Source: Halorientalis salina (lineage in GTDB: Archaea; Halobacteriota; Halobacteria; Halobacteriales; Haloarculaceae). From it: a stretch of 64,000 nt of DNA. Location of the stretch: the NCBI RefSeq assembly GCF_005049285.1, contig NZ_SOSC01000003.1, positions 124,001 to 188,000 on the forward strand, in the 5' to 3' direction. Position 1 is the stretch's first letter; every line of letters starts with the position of its first letter. The notes beneath the pieces were generated by a model. That model made no database searches. It was not told where the DNA came from and was given only the letters and a program-made list of their open reading frames with translations. Shown in pieces: positions 1 through 9,442 of the stretch. The position numbers and the translations under genes are program-made.

Positions 1-1168
1 CGATGTGCCCGATCTCGCCAGGCTCTTTCCGTTCACCGGTTTTCTCATCGATGATCGCGACCGTGTGGCCGGGACACGGCTTCCCGGAGGCCTCCCGGTT
101 CTCGTCCATCAGCTGCGTGTTGGTGCCGACCAGGAAGTTACACTCCGTCTGGCCGTAGATCTCGTTGACGACCGCGTCCCACTCGTCTTCGACGTAGTCG
201 TAGATGTCGGTGGTCACCTTCTCGCCGCCGCTGGGCACGACGTCGACGTCTATGTCGTACTGGCTGTGGTCAACCTCCTTGAGCATGCGGATCATCGTCG
301 CGGTCAGCAGCGCGTTGGTGACGCCGTAGCGTTCGAGGATCTCGTAGACCGACTCGGCGTCGAACTGCCCGCCGTAGCCGACGACGGGTTGGCCGTGATA
401 CCACGCGCCCCAGACGACGGCGAAAAGGCCGCCGACCCACGACCAGCCAGAGGGCGTGTAGTGAACCGCCTCCTCGCCGGGGAGGTCGTTGATCATCTGC
501 CAGCCGGGGATGTATCCCAGCAGCTTCCGGTGGGCGTGGTGTGCGCCCTTCGGTTTGCCCGTCGTCCCGCTGGTGTAGATGATGTAGGCCGAGTCCTCCG
601 GATCGGTCGCGACCGTCTCGAAGTCCGGAGAGGCGTCGGCGAGACCGTCCGCCCAGGACTGGCCGTCGATCGCCTCGGGGTCGTCGATGGTGATGACCGT
701 CTCCAGGTGGTCGAGTTCGTCCCGGAGCGAGTCCAGGAGTTCCGCACGTTCCTCGTCGACGATCGCGACCTCCGTCTCGGAGTGGTCGAGGCGGTACCGG
801 AGCCCTTCGCGCCCGTACAGCACCGAGAGCGGCACCGAGACCGCCCCGCGCTGAAGAATTCCGATGTTGGCGAACAGCGTCTCCGGGCGCTGGGGGAGGA
901 CGATACCGACGCGCGAGCCCCGCTCGACGCCGGCGTCACCGAGCATGTTCGACACCCTGTTGGCGATCCGCTGGACCTGCCAGAAGGTGTACGTCTCCCG
1001 GGTGCCGTCCTCGTCCTCGTAGAAGAGTGCGACGCGGCGCTTGCCGTCGTCCTCGCTCGCCCAGCGACCGCAGATGGCGTCGGCCATGTTGAACGTCTCC
1101 GGAACGTCCCACTCGAACCGCTCGTAGGCCTCGTCGTACGTGTCGTACTGACTCAGGTCGATCTCCAT
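1..1168 (-). CDS. Acyl-CoA synthetase (AMP-forming), 3' end outside window
   Basis: ANL-superfamily ligase that would activate a carboxylic acid to its CoA thioester via an acyl-adenylate. The reading frame on the minus strand runs off the left edge, so the C-terminal part is missing. Visible motifs: the phosphate-binding loop YTSGTTGKPKG and the A5 motif YGQTE; the N-terminus (YDEAYERFEWDVPETFN) resembles medium-chain or acetyl-type acyl-CoA ligases. The start at 1168 is preferred because a GGGAGG Shine-Dalgarno-like stretch lies just upstream; an in-frame ATG at 1198 is the alternative. It is divergent from the livG-like gene and sits in a fatty/organic acid uptake and catabolism island, so it probably activates the transported acid. 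Substrate cannot be read from sequence. Confidence 0.9.
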   Translation of the reverse strand, partial: MEIDLSQYDTYDEAYERFEWDVPETFNMADAICGRWASEDDGKRRVALFYEDEDGTRETYTFWQVQRIANRVSNMLGDAGVERGSRVGIVLPQRPETLFANIGILQRGAVSVPLSVLYGREGLRYRLDHSETEVAIVDEERAELLDSLRDELDHLETVITIDDPEAIDGQSWADGLADASPDFETVATDPEDSAYIIYTSGTTGKPKGAHHAHRKLLGYIPGWQMINDLPGEEAVHYTPSGWSWVGGLFAVVWGAWYHGQPVVGYGGQFDAESVYEILERYGVTNALLTATMIRMLKEVDHSQYDIDVDVVPSGGEKVTTDIYDYVEDEWDAVVNEIYGQTECNFLVGTNTQLMDENREASGKPCPGHTVAIIDEKTGERKEPGEIGHI

Positions 1169-1331
1169 ATTCCTCCCAAGTACAGCCTCCATAATCATTG
1201 TACTGGATGCGACCCATCACGAATCGGATACGAAATCGACCGGTCGGCGACGAGGCGTCCGACGGGCGAGACGGTCGGCGCCTCAGCAGACGTCGTCGGT
1301 TCCGACTGCACACCGAATTGAGCGGAACTAC

Positions 1332-1340
1332 TAATATACG
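1332..1340 (+). promoter_or_regulatory. Putative TATA box of the livG-livF unit
   Basis: An AT-rich stretch (taatatacg) in GC-rich surroundings lies about 28-30 bases before the ATG at 1365, the distance expected for a haloarchaeal TATA box of a leaderless transcript. It therefore hints that translation may start at 1365 (MAQGD) rather than 1353. Inference from spacing only. Confidence 0.45.
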
Positions 1341-1352
1341 GGGAGTATCAGT

Positions 1353-2107
1353 ATGACCACACCGATGGCTCAAGGAGATGCAGTTTTACAAGTGGAGGGT
1401 CTCACGAAGAAGTTCGATGGGCTCACCGCCGTCAACGACGTGAGCGTCGAGTTCTTAGACGAGGAGCTCCACGCCATTATCGGACCGAACGGCGCGGGCA
1501 AGACGACCTTTTTCAACCTTCTTACCGGTGCACTGACGCCGACGAGTGGCCGCATCCACTTCGACGGCGAGGACATCACTGACGTGGGACCCAGCGGGAT
1601 CGCACGCCGCGGCATCATCCGGTCCTACCAGGTGACGAAGCTGTTCGAGGGACTGACCGTCCTCGAGAACGTGTCCATCGCTGTTCAGTCGGACTCGATG
1701 TCCTACAACTTCTGGCGGCCGACTGACCCGGCGATCGGCGACCGCGCGTACGAGATCCTCGAACGAGTGGGACTCGCCAACAAGGCCGACAGCCTCGCGT
1801 CGGACCTGAGTCACGGCGAGCAACGGACCCTCGAGATCGCCGTCGCGCTGGGGACGGAGCCGGAGATGCTCCTGCTCGACGAACCGACGAGCGGCATGAG
1901 TCCCGAGGAAACGACGGAAGTGATCGAACTCATCCACCAGTTACAGGGTGACTTCCCGGTCGTCCTCATCGAACACAAGATGAACGTCGTCAACGAAGTG
2001 GCCGACAAGATCATGGTACTGTACAACGGCGAAAAGATCGCCGACGACGTCCCGTCGGTGGTGCAGGACAACGAGGAAGTGCGGCGCGTCTACCTGGAGG
2101 GTTCGAC

Positions 2108-2111
<4 letters not shown>
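1353..2111 (+). CDS. livG: Branched-chain amino acid-type ABC transporter, ATPase LivG
   Basis: Cytoplasmic ATP-binding subunit of a HAAT-family importer. About 250 residues, the usual LivG length, with Walker A GPNGAGKTT, signature LSHGEQ and Walker B LLLDEP followed by the SGMSPEET segment typical of LivG. Its stop overlaps the next start by 4 bp (ATGA), so livG and livF are translationally coupled. Permeases and the binding protein are on the opposite strand just downstream, giving a complete transporter. A start at 1365 is possible (see the TATA box). HAAT systems carry branched-chain amino acids but also aromatic acids, urea or amides; the flanking CoA ligases suggest an organic acid here. 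Confidence 0.93.
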
Positions 2112-2824
<713 letters not shown>

Positions 2825-2948
2825 CCGCAGGATCACGGAGCCGGCGCCCCTTTTGCTGTCTTTCGTTCTCAGTTCGAACAGCGTCGTCGCTCGCGGTTTG
2901 AGTCGCGATCACCGAACCGAACGCAGTCGAGAGAAACGGACGGCCCGC

Positions 2949-3962
2949 TCAGGGGCGGAGTCGTTCGATCAGCCGCTTGAGGTCGAACACTTTCTCGTCG
3001 TCCAGCACGGCTTTGCGGAGCAGGCCGATCAGGCCTTCCGGAGCCAGCAACACGATGCCGATGATGACGGCCCCGAAGAAGATCTCCCAGTGCTCGGTGA
3101 TGCTGGTCAGCGTGTTCGAGAAGAAGATGAACACGATGGCCCCGACGAGCGGTCCCGTGAGCGTTCCGACGCCGCCGATGATCGTCATCAGGACGACCTC
3201 ACCGGAGAGCTGCCAGAACAGGAGCGACGGGGAGATGAACACGAACAGCACGGCGTAGAGTGCGCCCGCCAGTGCGGAGAGTGCCCCGGACATGGCGAAG
3301 GCCAGCCACAGGTACGAGTTGACGTCGTAGCCGAGGTGGAGCGCGCGCTCCTCGCTCTCGCGGATCGCCTTCAGCACGCGGCCGAACGGGGAGTTGACGA
3401 TCCGGGCGATCGCCACGAACGAGAGCAGGAACAACGCACAGGCCAACGCGTAGAAGTGGAGCTCGTTGCTCATTGGAGTCAGTGGGCCGAGCGGTGCCTC
3501 GGTGGCCGGGATGGCGATCCCGTTCGACCCGCCGGTCAGCTCGTTCATCTGGAAGACGATGGCGTAGACGAGCTGTGCCAGCGCCAGCGTGATCATCGCG
3601 AAGTAGATGCCCCGGCGTCGGAGGCTCAGGTAGCCGAAGACGACGCTCAGGAGCGTCACCGCGACGACGGTGATGGGAATCGCAAGGTAGAGGCTCGACA
3701 CGAGGTGCTCTAAGGTCAGGATGACGCCGTAGGCACCCAGCCCGAAGTAGGCGGCGTGGCCGAACGACAGTTCACCGCCGAACCCGAGGATGATGTTGTA
3801 GCCCATCACGAAGATCGCCATGACGATGATGTGCGAGGCGATGAACGCGCCCATCAGGTCCGGCAAGATGGCAAGCAGCGCCAGGACGCCGAGATAGGAG
3901 AGGTTTCGCTCCCCGACCCGGTCGTAGACGGACTGGACGCGAGTGGCGATGGCCGCGATCAT
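2949..3962 (-). CDS. livM: Branched-chain amino acid-type ABC transporter permease LivM
   Basis: Integral membrane permease, 337 residues, with about nine hydrophobic segments and the LivM signature region GYNIILGFGGELSFGHAAYFGLGAYG. The EAA-like loop (residues about 215-235, AIRESEERALHLGYDV) contacts the ATPases. Start overlaps the stop of livH by 4 bp. The C-terminal tail (DDEKVFDLKRLIERLRP) is cytoplasmic and charged. Confidence 0.92.
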   Translation of the reverse strand: MIAAIATRVQSVYDRVGERNLSYLGVLALLAILPDLMGAFIASHIIVMAIFVMGYNIILGFGGELSFGHAAYFGLGAYGVILTLEHLVSSLYLAIPITVVAVTLLSVVFGYLSLRRRGIYFAMITLALAQLVYAIVFQMNELTGGSNGIAIPATEAPLGPLTPMSNELHFYALACALFLLSFVAIARIVNSPFGRVLKAIRESEERALHLGYDVNSYLWLAFAMSGALSALAGALYAVLFVFISPSLLFWQLSGEVVLMTIIGGVGTLTGPLVGAIVFIFFSNTLTSITEHWEIFFGAVIIGIVLLAPEGLIGLLRKAVLDDEKVFDLKRLIERLRP

Positions 3963-4897
3963 TCGACGACCCCCTCCTGTCCGAACAGTCCGCGCGGGCG
4001 CACCAGCAACACCAGCGCCATGAACACGAAGACGATCGCCTGCGACGCCTCCGAGTAGAACACGCCGGTCATCACCTGGAGTTCGCCGATGAGGATTCCC
4101 GCGACGACGCTGCCGCGGAAACTGCCGAGCCCGCCGACGACGACGACGACGAACGCGGGGATCAGTAACTCGATGCCGAGCGTCGGGAACGCGCCTCGCA
4201 CCGGGCCGATGAGCGCACCGGCCGTCCCGGCCAGTGCGACGCCGATACCGAACACCAGCATGTAGAGGCGCGAGACGTCGATGCCGAGCATGTCGACCAT
4301 CTCACGGTCCTGGGTCCCGGCCCGGATGAGCAGCCCCAGGTCCGTCCGGTTGAGGAACAGGTAGACGGCGACGATGAGCGCGGCGGCCGCGACGATGACG
4401 AACACCCGGTAGACCGGGTACGTGAACAACACGAGGTCGATGGAACTGCTCCCCCACGAGGGCGTGGCGAAGTTCTTCCCCGTCCGGCCCCAGACGAGGA
4501 TGACCAACCCGCGGATGAGCTCGGCGATACCGAACGTCAGCAGCAGCTGGAGCAGTGCGCCGTGGCGACCGTAGGTGTATCTGAGTAACGTCCGCTCTAA
4601 GATCATTCCGAGCACCAGGGTCGCGACCAGCGCCGCACCGATGCTCAGCAGGAAGCTCCCGGTCGCGTCCATCACCGTCCAGGAGACGTAGGTCCCGACG
4701 AGCAGCAGGTCGCCGTGGGCGAAGTTGATCACACCCAGGAGCCCGAAGATGATGGTCAGTCCCAGCGAGATGAGCACGAGGATCATCCCGAGTACCAGCC
4801 CGTTGAACAGCTGGGCCGTGTAGTACTCGACCTGGAGCGGGACGAACAGCGTATCGGCCACTCCCGGGAGTGCGTTGAGAAGTATAGATGAGGCCAT
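3959..4897 (-). CDS. livH: Branched-chain amino acid-type ABC transporter permease LivH
   Basis: Integral membrane permease, 312 residues, with the LivH signature LGLTIIFGLLGVINFAHGD and the conserved cytoplasmic loop around RAGTQDREMVDMLGIDV. It starts 9 bp after the binding-protein stop, so SBP-livH-livM form one operon on the minus strand, convergent with livG-livF. Confidence 0.92.
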   Translation of the reverse strand: MASSILLNALPGVADTLFVPLQVEYYTAQLFNGLVLGMILVLISLGLTIIFGLLGVINFAHGDLLLVGTYVSWTVMDATGSFLLSIGAALVATLVLGMILERTLLRYTYGRHGALLQLLLTFGIAELIRGLVILVWGRTGKNFATPSWGSSSIDLVLFTYPVYRVFVIVAAAALIVAVYLFLNRTDLGLLIRAGTQDREMVDMLGIDVSRLYMLVFGIGVALAGTAGALIGPVRGAFPTLGIELLIPAFVVVVVGGLGSFRGSVVAGILIGELQVMTGVFYSEASQAIVFVFMALVLLVRPRGLFGQEGVVE

Positions 4898-4906
4898 GGG
4901 TAGAGT

Positions 4907-6169
4907 CTAGAACGAGCAGCCCGTCTGGTCGCAGGTCCGCATCTGCGTCTCCTCTGGGTTCTGGGGAACGTTGATGACCTCGAAGAAGTTCTGCCCGTCC
5001 ACGTCGGACGGGTCCCGACCCTGCACGGTCATGGTCGAGATGCTCGCGCGGTGGTCGCAGGCCCGGAACTTCTCACCGACGCCCCACAGTTGCGGGAACA
5101 GCTCGCGGTCTTCCATCTGGTCCCTGATGTCCGCGGTTTCCGTGCCGCCGGCGGCGTCGATCGCCTTGAGCGTCGTGCGGACGCCCGCGTACATGCTCGC
5201 GGAGAACCCGAGCGGGCGTTCGCCGTACTCGCTCTGGAAGGCCTCGGAGAACGCCTGTGCGCCCTCCGCTTCGTGTTGCCAGTACCACGGCGCGCTCGCG
5301 TAGAAGTTGTCCCTGCTCAGGATGTCCGAACCGATCTGTTCGGCCTCGATGATACCCGTCGCCGGCCAGACGCAGACGAAGTCGTCGAAGAGGTCGTACT
5401 CGTCGGCCTGACGGGCGCTCTGGACGTGGTTCGACGCGAACAGGTTGAAGCTGATGATGTCGGCCCCGGAGCTGCGCGCGTCGGTGATCGCCTGCGAGTA
5501 GTCCGTCGCCCCGAACTCGACGAAGCTGTTGCCGAGGTACTCCACGTCGTCGTAGGACGACACGATCTGGTTCTCGTTCCACGCCTGGATCGACTGGCCC
5601 CAGGAGTAGTCGGCCGAGATCTCGTAGACGCTCTCGCCGAGCCCCTCGTCGAGGGCGTACTTGAGTCCACCGCTGGTCTGTTGAACCGCACTGTTCCCGG
5701 CGTTGAAGACGTTCGACCGGCAGTCGCTCCCGGTGATGGCGTTACTGCCGCCCACGCACGTGTAGATGACGTCCTCGCGCTGTGCCAGCTCGCCGATCGC
5801 CAGCGCGACGCTGCTGGAGAAGTTCCCCGCGAGGAAGTCCGCGTTCTCCTGACGGAGCAGTTCGCGGGCGACCTGGGTCGCCTCCTGCGTGTCGGTCTTG
5901 GTGTCGCGGAACGCCACCTCGACTTCGGTGTCGCTTACGTCCCCGTCCTCGTTGGCGTGCTTGACTGCCAGTTCGACGCCCTTCACCTGGTTTTTCCCGA
6001 TGTTCCCGTACGGACCGCTCTCCGGAATCGTCGCACCGATCATGATGCTCTCCGAGCCACTGCCGCTGTCGCCGGTCAGACACCCGGCCAGTGCGACTGC
6101 GGACCCTGCTGAGGCGTATTTGAGGTACTGACGCCTGGACGTACCCGAGTTATTGGCATCTTTTGGCAT
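4907..6169 (-). CDS. Substrate-binding lipoprotein of HAAT ABC transporter
   Basis: Periplasmic-type binding protein (Peripla_BP_6 family), 420 residues, anchored outside the membrane. The N-terminus has a twin-arginine motif (SRRQYLK) and a haloarchaeal lipobox LAGC with Cys30, so it is a Tat-exported lipoprotein. The mature part begins with IGATIPESGPYGNIGKNQVKGV, the family's first strand-helix unit, and has the VYTCVGG and YSWGQS ligand-cleft segments. First gene of the SBP-livH-livM operon. The ligand is unknown; context favours a carboxylic acid feeding the CoA ligases. Confidence 0.92.
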   Translation of the reverse strand: MPKDANNSGTSRRQYLKYASAGSAVALAGCLTGDSGSGSESIMIGATIPESGPYGNIGKNQVKGVELAVKHANEDGDVSDTEVEVAFRDTKTDTQEATQVARELLRQENADFLAGNFSSSVALAIGELAQREDVIYTCVGGSNAITGSDCRSNVFNAGNSAVQQTSGGLKYALDEGLGESVYEISADYSWGQSIQAWNENQIVSSYDDVEYLGNSFVEFGATDYSQAITDARSSGADIISFNLFASNHVQSARQADEYDLFDDFVCVWPATGIIEAEQIGSDILSRDNFYASAPWYWQHEAEGAQAFSEAFQSEYGERPLGFSASMYAGVRTTLKAIDAAGGTETADIRDQMEDRELFPQLWGVGEKFRACDHRASISTMTVQGRDPSDVDGQNFFEVINVPQNPEETQMRTCDQTGCSF

Positions 6170-6181
6170 ACGTAGCCGAGT

Positions 6182-6205
6182 TAACCGAGCGGTTACTTAT
6201 ATATT
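6182..6205 (-). promoter_or_regulatory. Promoter with palindromic operator candidate before the binding-protein gene
   Basis: A perfect inverted repeat TAACC-gagc-GGTTA (6182-6195) sits between the ATG at 6169 and a TATA-like stretch aatatataag (6197-6205, read on the minus strand). The TATA centre is about 32 bp before the ATG, as for a leaderless or near-leaderless haloarchaeal transcript, so the palindrome would lie over the transcription start and could be a repressor site, perhaps of the IclR protein at 17.3 kb. Confidence 0.5.
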
Positions 6206-6324
6206 GTGGAAGTATTAGGAATTATTACATTAATATGTCGGTGAGAGGTCACTACGTCGGCCAGTGAGGACGATCGTGTTACCGGCCCCCAAAGGTCTTT
6301 GCGGCTGTGTTACGAGTTTTACCT

Positions 6325-7296
6325 ATGGAGTACACGACGTTCGGACCGACGGGAACCACGGTCAGCCGACTGTGTCTGGGCTGTATGAGTTTCGGATCGA
6401 CGGACTGGCGGGAGTGGGTCCTCGAAGACGAAGCAGCGACCGAGATCATCGAGGAGGCGATCGATCTGGGGATCAACTTCTTCGACACCGCCAACATGTA
6501 CTCGACGGGTGAGTCCGAGCGCATTCTCGGGAACGCCCTGGAGGGCCGCCGCGAGGAGAGCGTCGTTGCGACGAAGGTGTACTTCCAGATGCGCGAGGAC
6601 GACCCGAACTCGGGCGGGCTCTCGCGGAAGACCATCGAGCAGGAACTCGACGCCAGCCTCGAGCGACTCGGCATGGACACCGTCGACCTCTACCAGATCC
6701 ATCGCTGGGACGAGAACACGCCCATCGAGGAGACGGTCCGGACACTCGACGACGCCGTCCGCCGCGGGAAGACCCGCTACGTCGGCGCGAGTTCGATGTG
6801 GGGGTATCAGTTCGGGACCGCCCTACGTACGAGCGACGTGCACGGACTCAGCCGGTTCGTCTCGATGCAGCCACACTACAACCTCTGTTACCGCGAACAG
6901 GAGCGGGAGTTACTGCCACTCTGTGAACAGGAGAACGTCGCCGTGATGCCGTGGTCGCCGCTGGCCCGTGGGTACCTGACTCGCCCTCACGAGGAGTGGA
7001 AGGCGAGCGACCGTCCCGACGCCGACCCCTGGGTCCTCGACAACCCCTATCACGTCGGCGGCGGACGCGAGATCAACGAGCGAGTGCAGCAGGTCGCAGC
7101 CGACGAGGGGGCCAGCATGGCACAGATCGCGCTGGCCTGGCTGCTCCACAAGGACGTCGTCACCACCCCCATCATCGGCACGACGAGCGTCGAACACCTC
7201 CGGGAGGCCGTCGAGGCGCTCGACATCTCGCTGTCCGATAGCGATCTGGACTACCTCGAAGAGCCGTACGAACCGGTCGAACCCGCCCGCTGGTAA
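6325..7296 (+). CDS. Aldo/keto reductase
   Basis: NAD(P)H-dependent TIM-barrel oxidoreductase, 323 residues. Conserved pieces: N-terminal FGPTGTTVSRLCLGCMSFG, catalytic-region GINFFDTANMYSTGESE (Asp and Tyr of the AKR tetrad), ATKVYF with the lysine, and YQIHRWD with the histidine. The ATG at 6325 is chosen because upstream in-frame codons do not match the family. Divergent from the transporter operon and likely to reduce a carbonyl intermediate of the pathway. Substrate unknown. Confidence 0.92.
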   Translation: MEYTTFGPTGTTVSRLCLGCMSFGSTDWREWVLEDEAATEIIEEAIDLGINFFDTANMYSTGESERILGNALEGRREESVVATKVYFQMREDDPNSGGLSRKTIEQELDASLERLGMDTVDLYQIHRWDENTPIEETVRTLDDAVRRGKTRYVGASSMWGYQFGTALRTSDVHGLSRFVSMQPHYNLCYREQERELLPLCEQENVAVMPWSPLARGYLTRPHEEWKASDRPDADPWVLDNPYHVGGGREINERVQQVAADEGASMAQIALAWLLHKDVVTTPIIGTTSVEHLREAVEALDISLSDSDLDYLEEPYEPVEPARW

Positions 7297-7305
7297 CGGC
7301 GCGGC

Positions 7306-8841
7306 CTACTGGTCGGCGTGGCGGTCGAAGACGGCCTGGCGTTCGATCTTCCCGGTGCCGCTTTTCGGGAGCGAGTCGACGAACGTGACTTCTTTCGGGT
7401 GTTTGAACCGCGCGAGACGGTCGCCGAGGAACTCGTCGAGTTCCTCGTCTCCGATCGGTTCGCCGTCCGTCGTCGCGATCACGGCCTTGACGATCTCGCC
7501 CCACTTCTCGTCGTCGACGCCGATGACGACGACCTCGTCGACCCGGTCGTGGGAGTACAGCGCTTCCTCGACCTCGGAAGGGTAGACGTTCTCCCCGCCG
7601 GTGATGATCATGTTGTCCATGCGGCCGTGGATGTGATAGAAGCCGTCCTCGTCGACCTCGGCGATGTCGCCGGTGTGGAACCAGCCGTCCTCGTCGAAGT
7701 CCTCGGCGGTCTTCTCGGGGAGTTCCAGGTAGCCGTCGGCGACGGTCGGCCCGCGGTGGAGGAGTTCCCCCGCCTCGCCCGGCGGGCACTCCTCGCCGCC
7801 CTCGTCGACGACCTTCGCGTCGACGTGCGTGAACGTCTTCCCGTTGCACTTGGGCGGTTTGTCCATGGCGTCCTCGGGGCGGAGGAACAGCGACCCGTCG
7901 GTCGTCTCGGTCAGGCCGTAGGCCGCGACACAGGGAACGTCGATCGCCGCGAAGGCCTCCTTGAGTTCGGTCGGGACCGGTTCGCCGCCACCGACGACCA
8001 GTTCCAGAGCGTCCAGGTCGTACTCCTGCCAGCCCTCGACGGAAATCATCGAGTTGAGCATCGTCGGGACGGCGAAGGTCTTGGTCACGTCGTAGTCGGC
8101 CATGATCTCCCAGGTCTCGGCGGGTTCGAACTCCTGCTGGAGGATCACCGTCCCGCCCGCGTGGAGCAGGGGGAGCGTGAAGATGTTGAGCCCGCCGACG
8201 TGGAAGATCGGGGCCGAGGTCACGGTCACGTCGTCGCTGTCGAGTTCGGTGTCGACGACGTAGCTCACCGACGAGAAAAACAGGTTCTTGTGAGAGATGG
8301 GGACGCCCTTGGGCCGCCCGGTCGAGCCGCTGGTGTACAACAGCACGGCCGGGTCCTCGAACACGTCGGCCACCTCGACCTCGCCGGGGTCGCGGTCGTA
8401 GAACGAGTCCCAGTCGTCGGCCGTCACTCGCTCCTCGCCGTCAGCGTCTCCGATGCGGACCGCCGGCACCCCGTCGAGGGGCAGTGCTGCGGCCGTCTCC
8501 TCGAAGACGCCCTCGTAGACGAACAGTTCGGGGTCGGCGTCGTCGTTCAGGTATTCGAGTTCGGCGGGCGACAGCCGGTAGTTGAACGGCACGACGACGG
8601 CACCGAGTTTACACGTCGCGAAAAACAGCTCGAAGAACTCCGCGGAGTTGCGGAAGAGCCCACTGATACGGTCGCCCTCGCCGACGCCGCGGGCCCGGAG
8701 CTCTGCGGCGATACTGTTCGAGCGCCGTTCGAGCTCGGCGTAGGTGTGTTCCTCGCGCGTGGTCTGTTCGACGATGGCCACGTCGTCGGGGTGGTAGTAC
8801 GACTTCTTTCGGACGATGTAACCGAAGTTCGCTTGTCGCAT
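7306..8841 (-). CDS. Acyl-CoA synthetase (AMP-forming), long/medium-chain type
   Basis: ANL-superfamily ligase of about 511 residues, full length for the family. Motifs: phosphate loop YTSGSTGRPKGVP, A5 motif AYGLTET, hinge ITGGENVYPSEVEEAL, and the C-terminal catalytic lysine in PKSGTGKIERQ. The start is set at the ATG of MRQANFGYIVRKK because this is where homology to the family begins; the open frame extends further upstream without family features. It is the second CoA ligase of the island and differs from the one at 1-1168, so the two may act on different acids or successive intermediates. Confidence 0.92.
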   Translation of the reverse strand: MRQANFGYIVRKKSYYHPDDVAIVEQTTREEHTYAELERRSNSIAAELRARGVGEGDRISGLFRNSAEFFELFFATCKLGAVVVPFNYRLSPAELEYLNDDADPELFVYEGVFEETAAALPLDGVPAVRIGDADGEERVTADDWDSFYDRDPGEVEVADVFEDPAVLLYTSGSTGRPKGVPISHKNLFFSSVSYVVDTELDSDDVTVTSAPIFHVGGLNIFTLPLLHAGGTVILQQEFEPAETWEIMADYDVTKTFAVPTMLNSMISVEGWQEYDLDALELVVGGGEPVPTELKEAFAAIDVPCVAAYGLTETTDGSLFLRPEDAMDKPPKCNGKTFTHVDAKVVDEGGEECPPGEAGELLHRGPTVADGYLELPEKTAEDFDEDGWFHTGDIAEVDEDGFYHIHGRMDNMIITGGENVYPSEVEEALYSHDRVDEVVVIGVDDEKWGEIVKAVIATTDGEPIGDEELDEFLGDRLARFKHPKEVTFVDSLPKSGTGKIERQAVFDRHADQ

Positions 8842-8890
8842 ATCAAACCCCTCCGTGTGTCCGACGCTTAGTGATTTTGTATATTTTTTG

Positions 8891-9355
8891 TCACGACTGG
8901 TCGCGCAACGCTGCCAGGCGGTAGTTCGACTCGTAGGCGTGGGGGAACTCGGCGAGGAACACGAACAGGCCGTCGAAGTCGCGTGGGTGATAGAGGTACT
9001 CGGTGAACTCGCCGGCCGCGATCTCGCCGACGGGATCGACGCCGTCGGCCGCCAGGTCCGCACGGGCCGCGTCGAGGTCGGCGACCTGAAGCGCCAGCGC
9101 GTACAGGCCGGTGCCGTGTTCGTCGACGAACTGCCCCACCGCGTCGTCGCCGTCGGCCGAGTCCGACGAGACGATATCGATGCCGACCCCGCTGTCGTCG
9201 ATGACGCTCTGGAGGTCGTGACTCCCGGCCGAGGTCTCGGTCGTCAGCGAGAGTAACTCGCCGAACCCGATGTCGAGGCGGTCCGAGAGCGTCCCGGACG
9301 TGCGGTCGAGGTCGTCGGTGGCGATCACGATTCTGTCGATGCCGACTACGTGCAT
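8891..9355 (-). CDS. VOC superfamily (glyoxalase/bleomycin resistance) protein
   Basis: 154-residue protein with the paired beta-alpha-beta-beta-beta pattern of the vicinal oxygen chelate fold. N-terminal strand IDRIVIATDDLDRT and C-terminal segment YHPRDFDGLFVFLAEF; the latter resembles methylmalonyl-CoA epimerase or lactoylglutathione lyase-like members. Candidate roles are an epimerase on a CoA ester or a dioxygenase-like step. Divergent from the E2 gene with an 87-bp shared promoter region. Function not determinable from sequence. Confidence 0.8.
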   Translation of the reverse strand: MHVVGIDRIVIATDDLDRTSGTLSDRLDIGFGELLSLTTETSAGSHDLQSVIDDSGVGIDIVSSDSADGDDAVGQFVDEHGTGLYALALQVADLDAARADLAADGVDPVGEIAAGEFTEYLYHPRDFDGLFVFLAEFPHAYESNYRLAALRDQS

Positions 9356-9442
9356 GGCGTCGAAGCTATCGGCGGGCGGGGTCTTGAAACTCACCGCCGA
9401 CGCTACTGTTTTGGTCCTCCGGTTTGGATAGTTGGACGAGCA

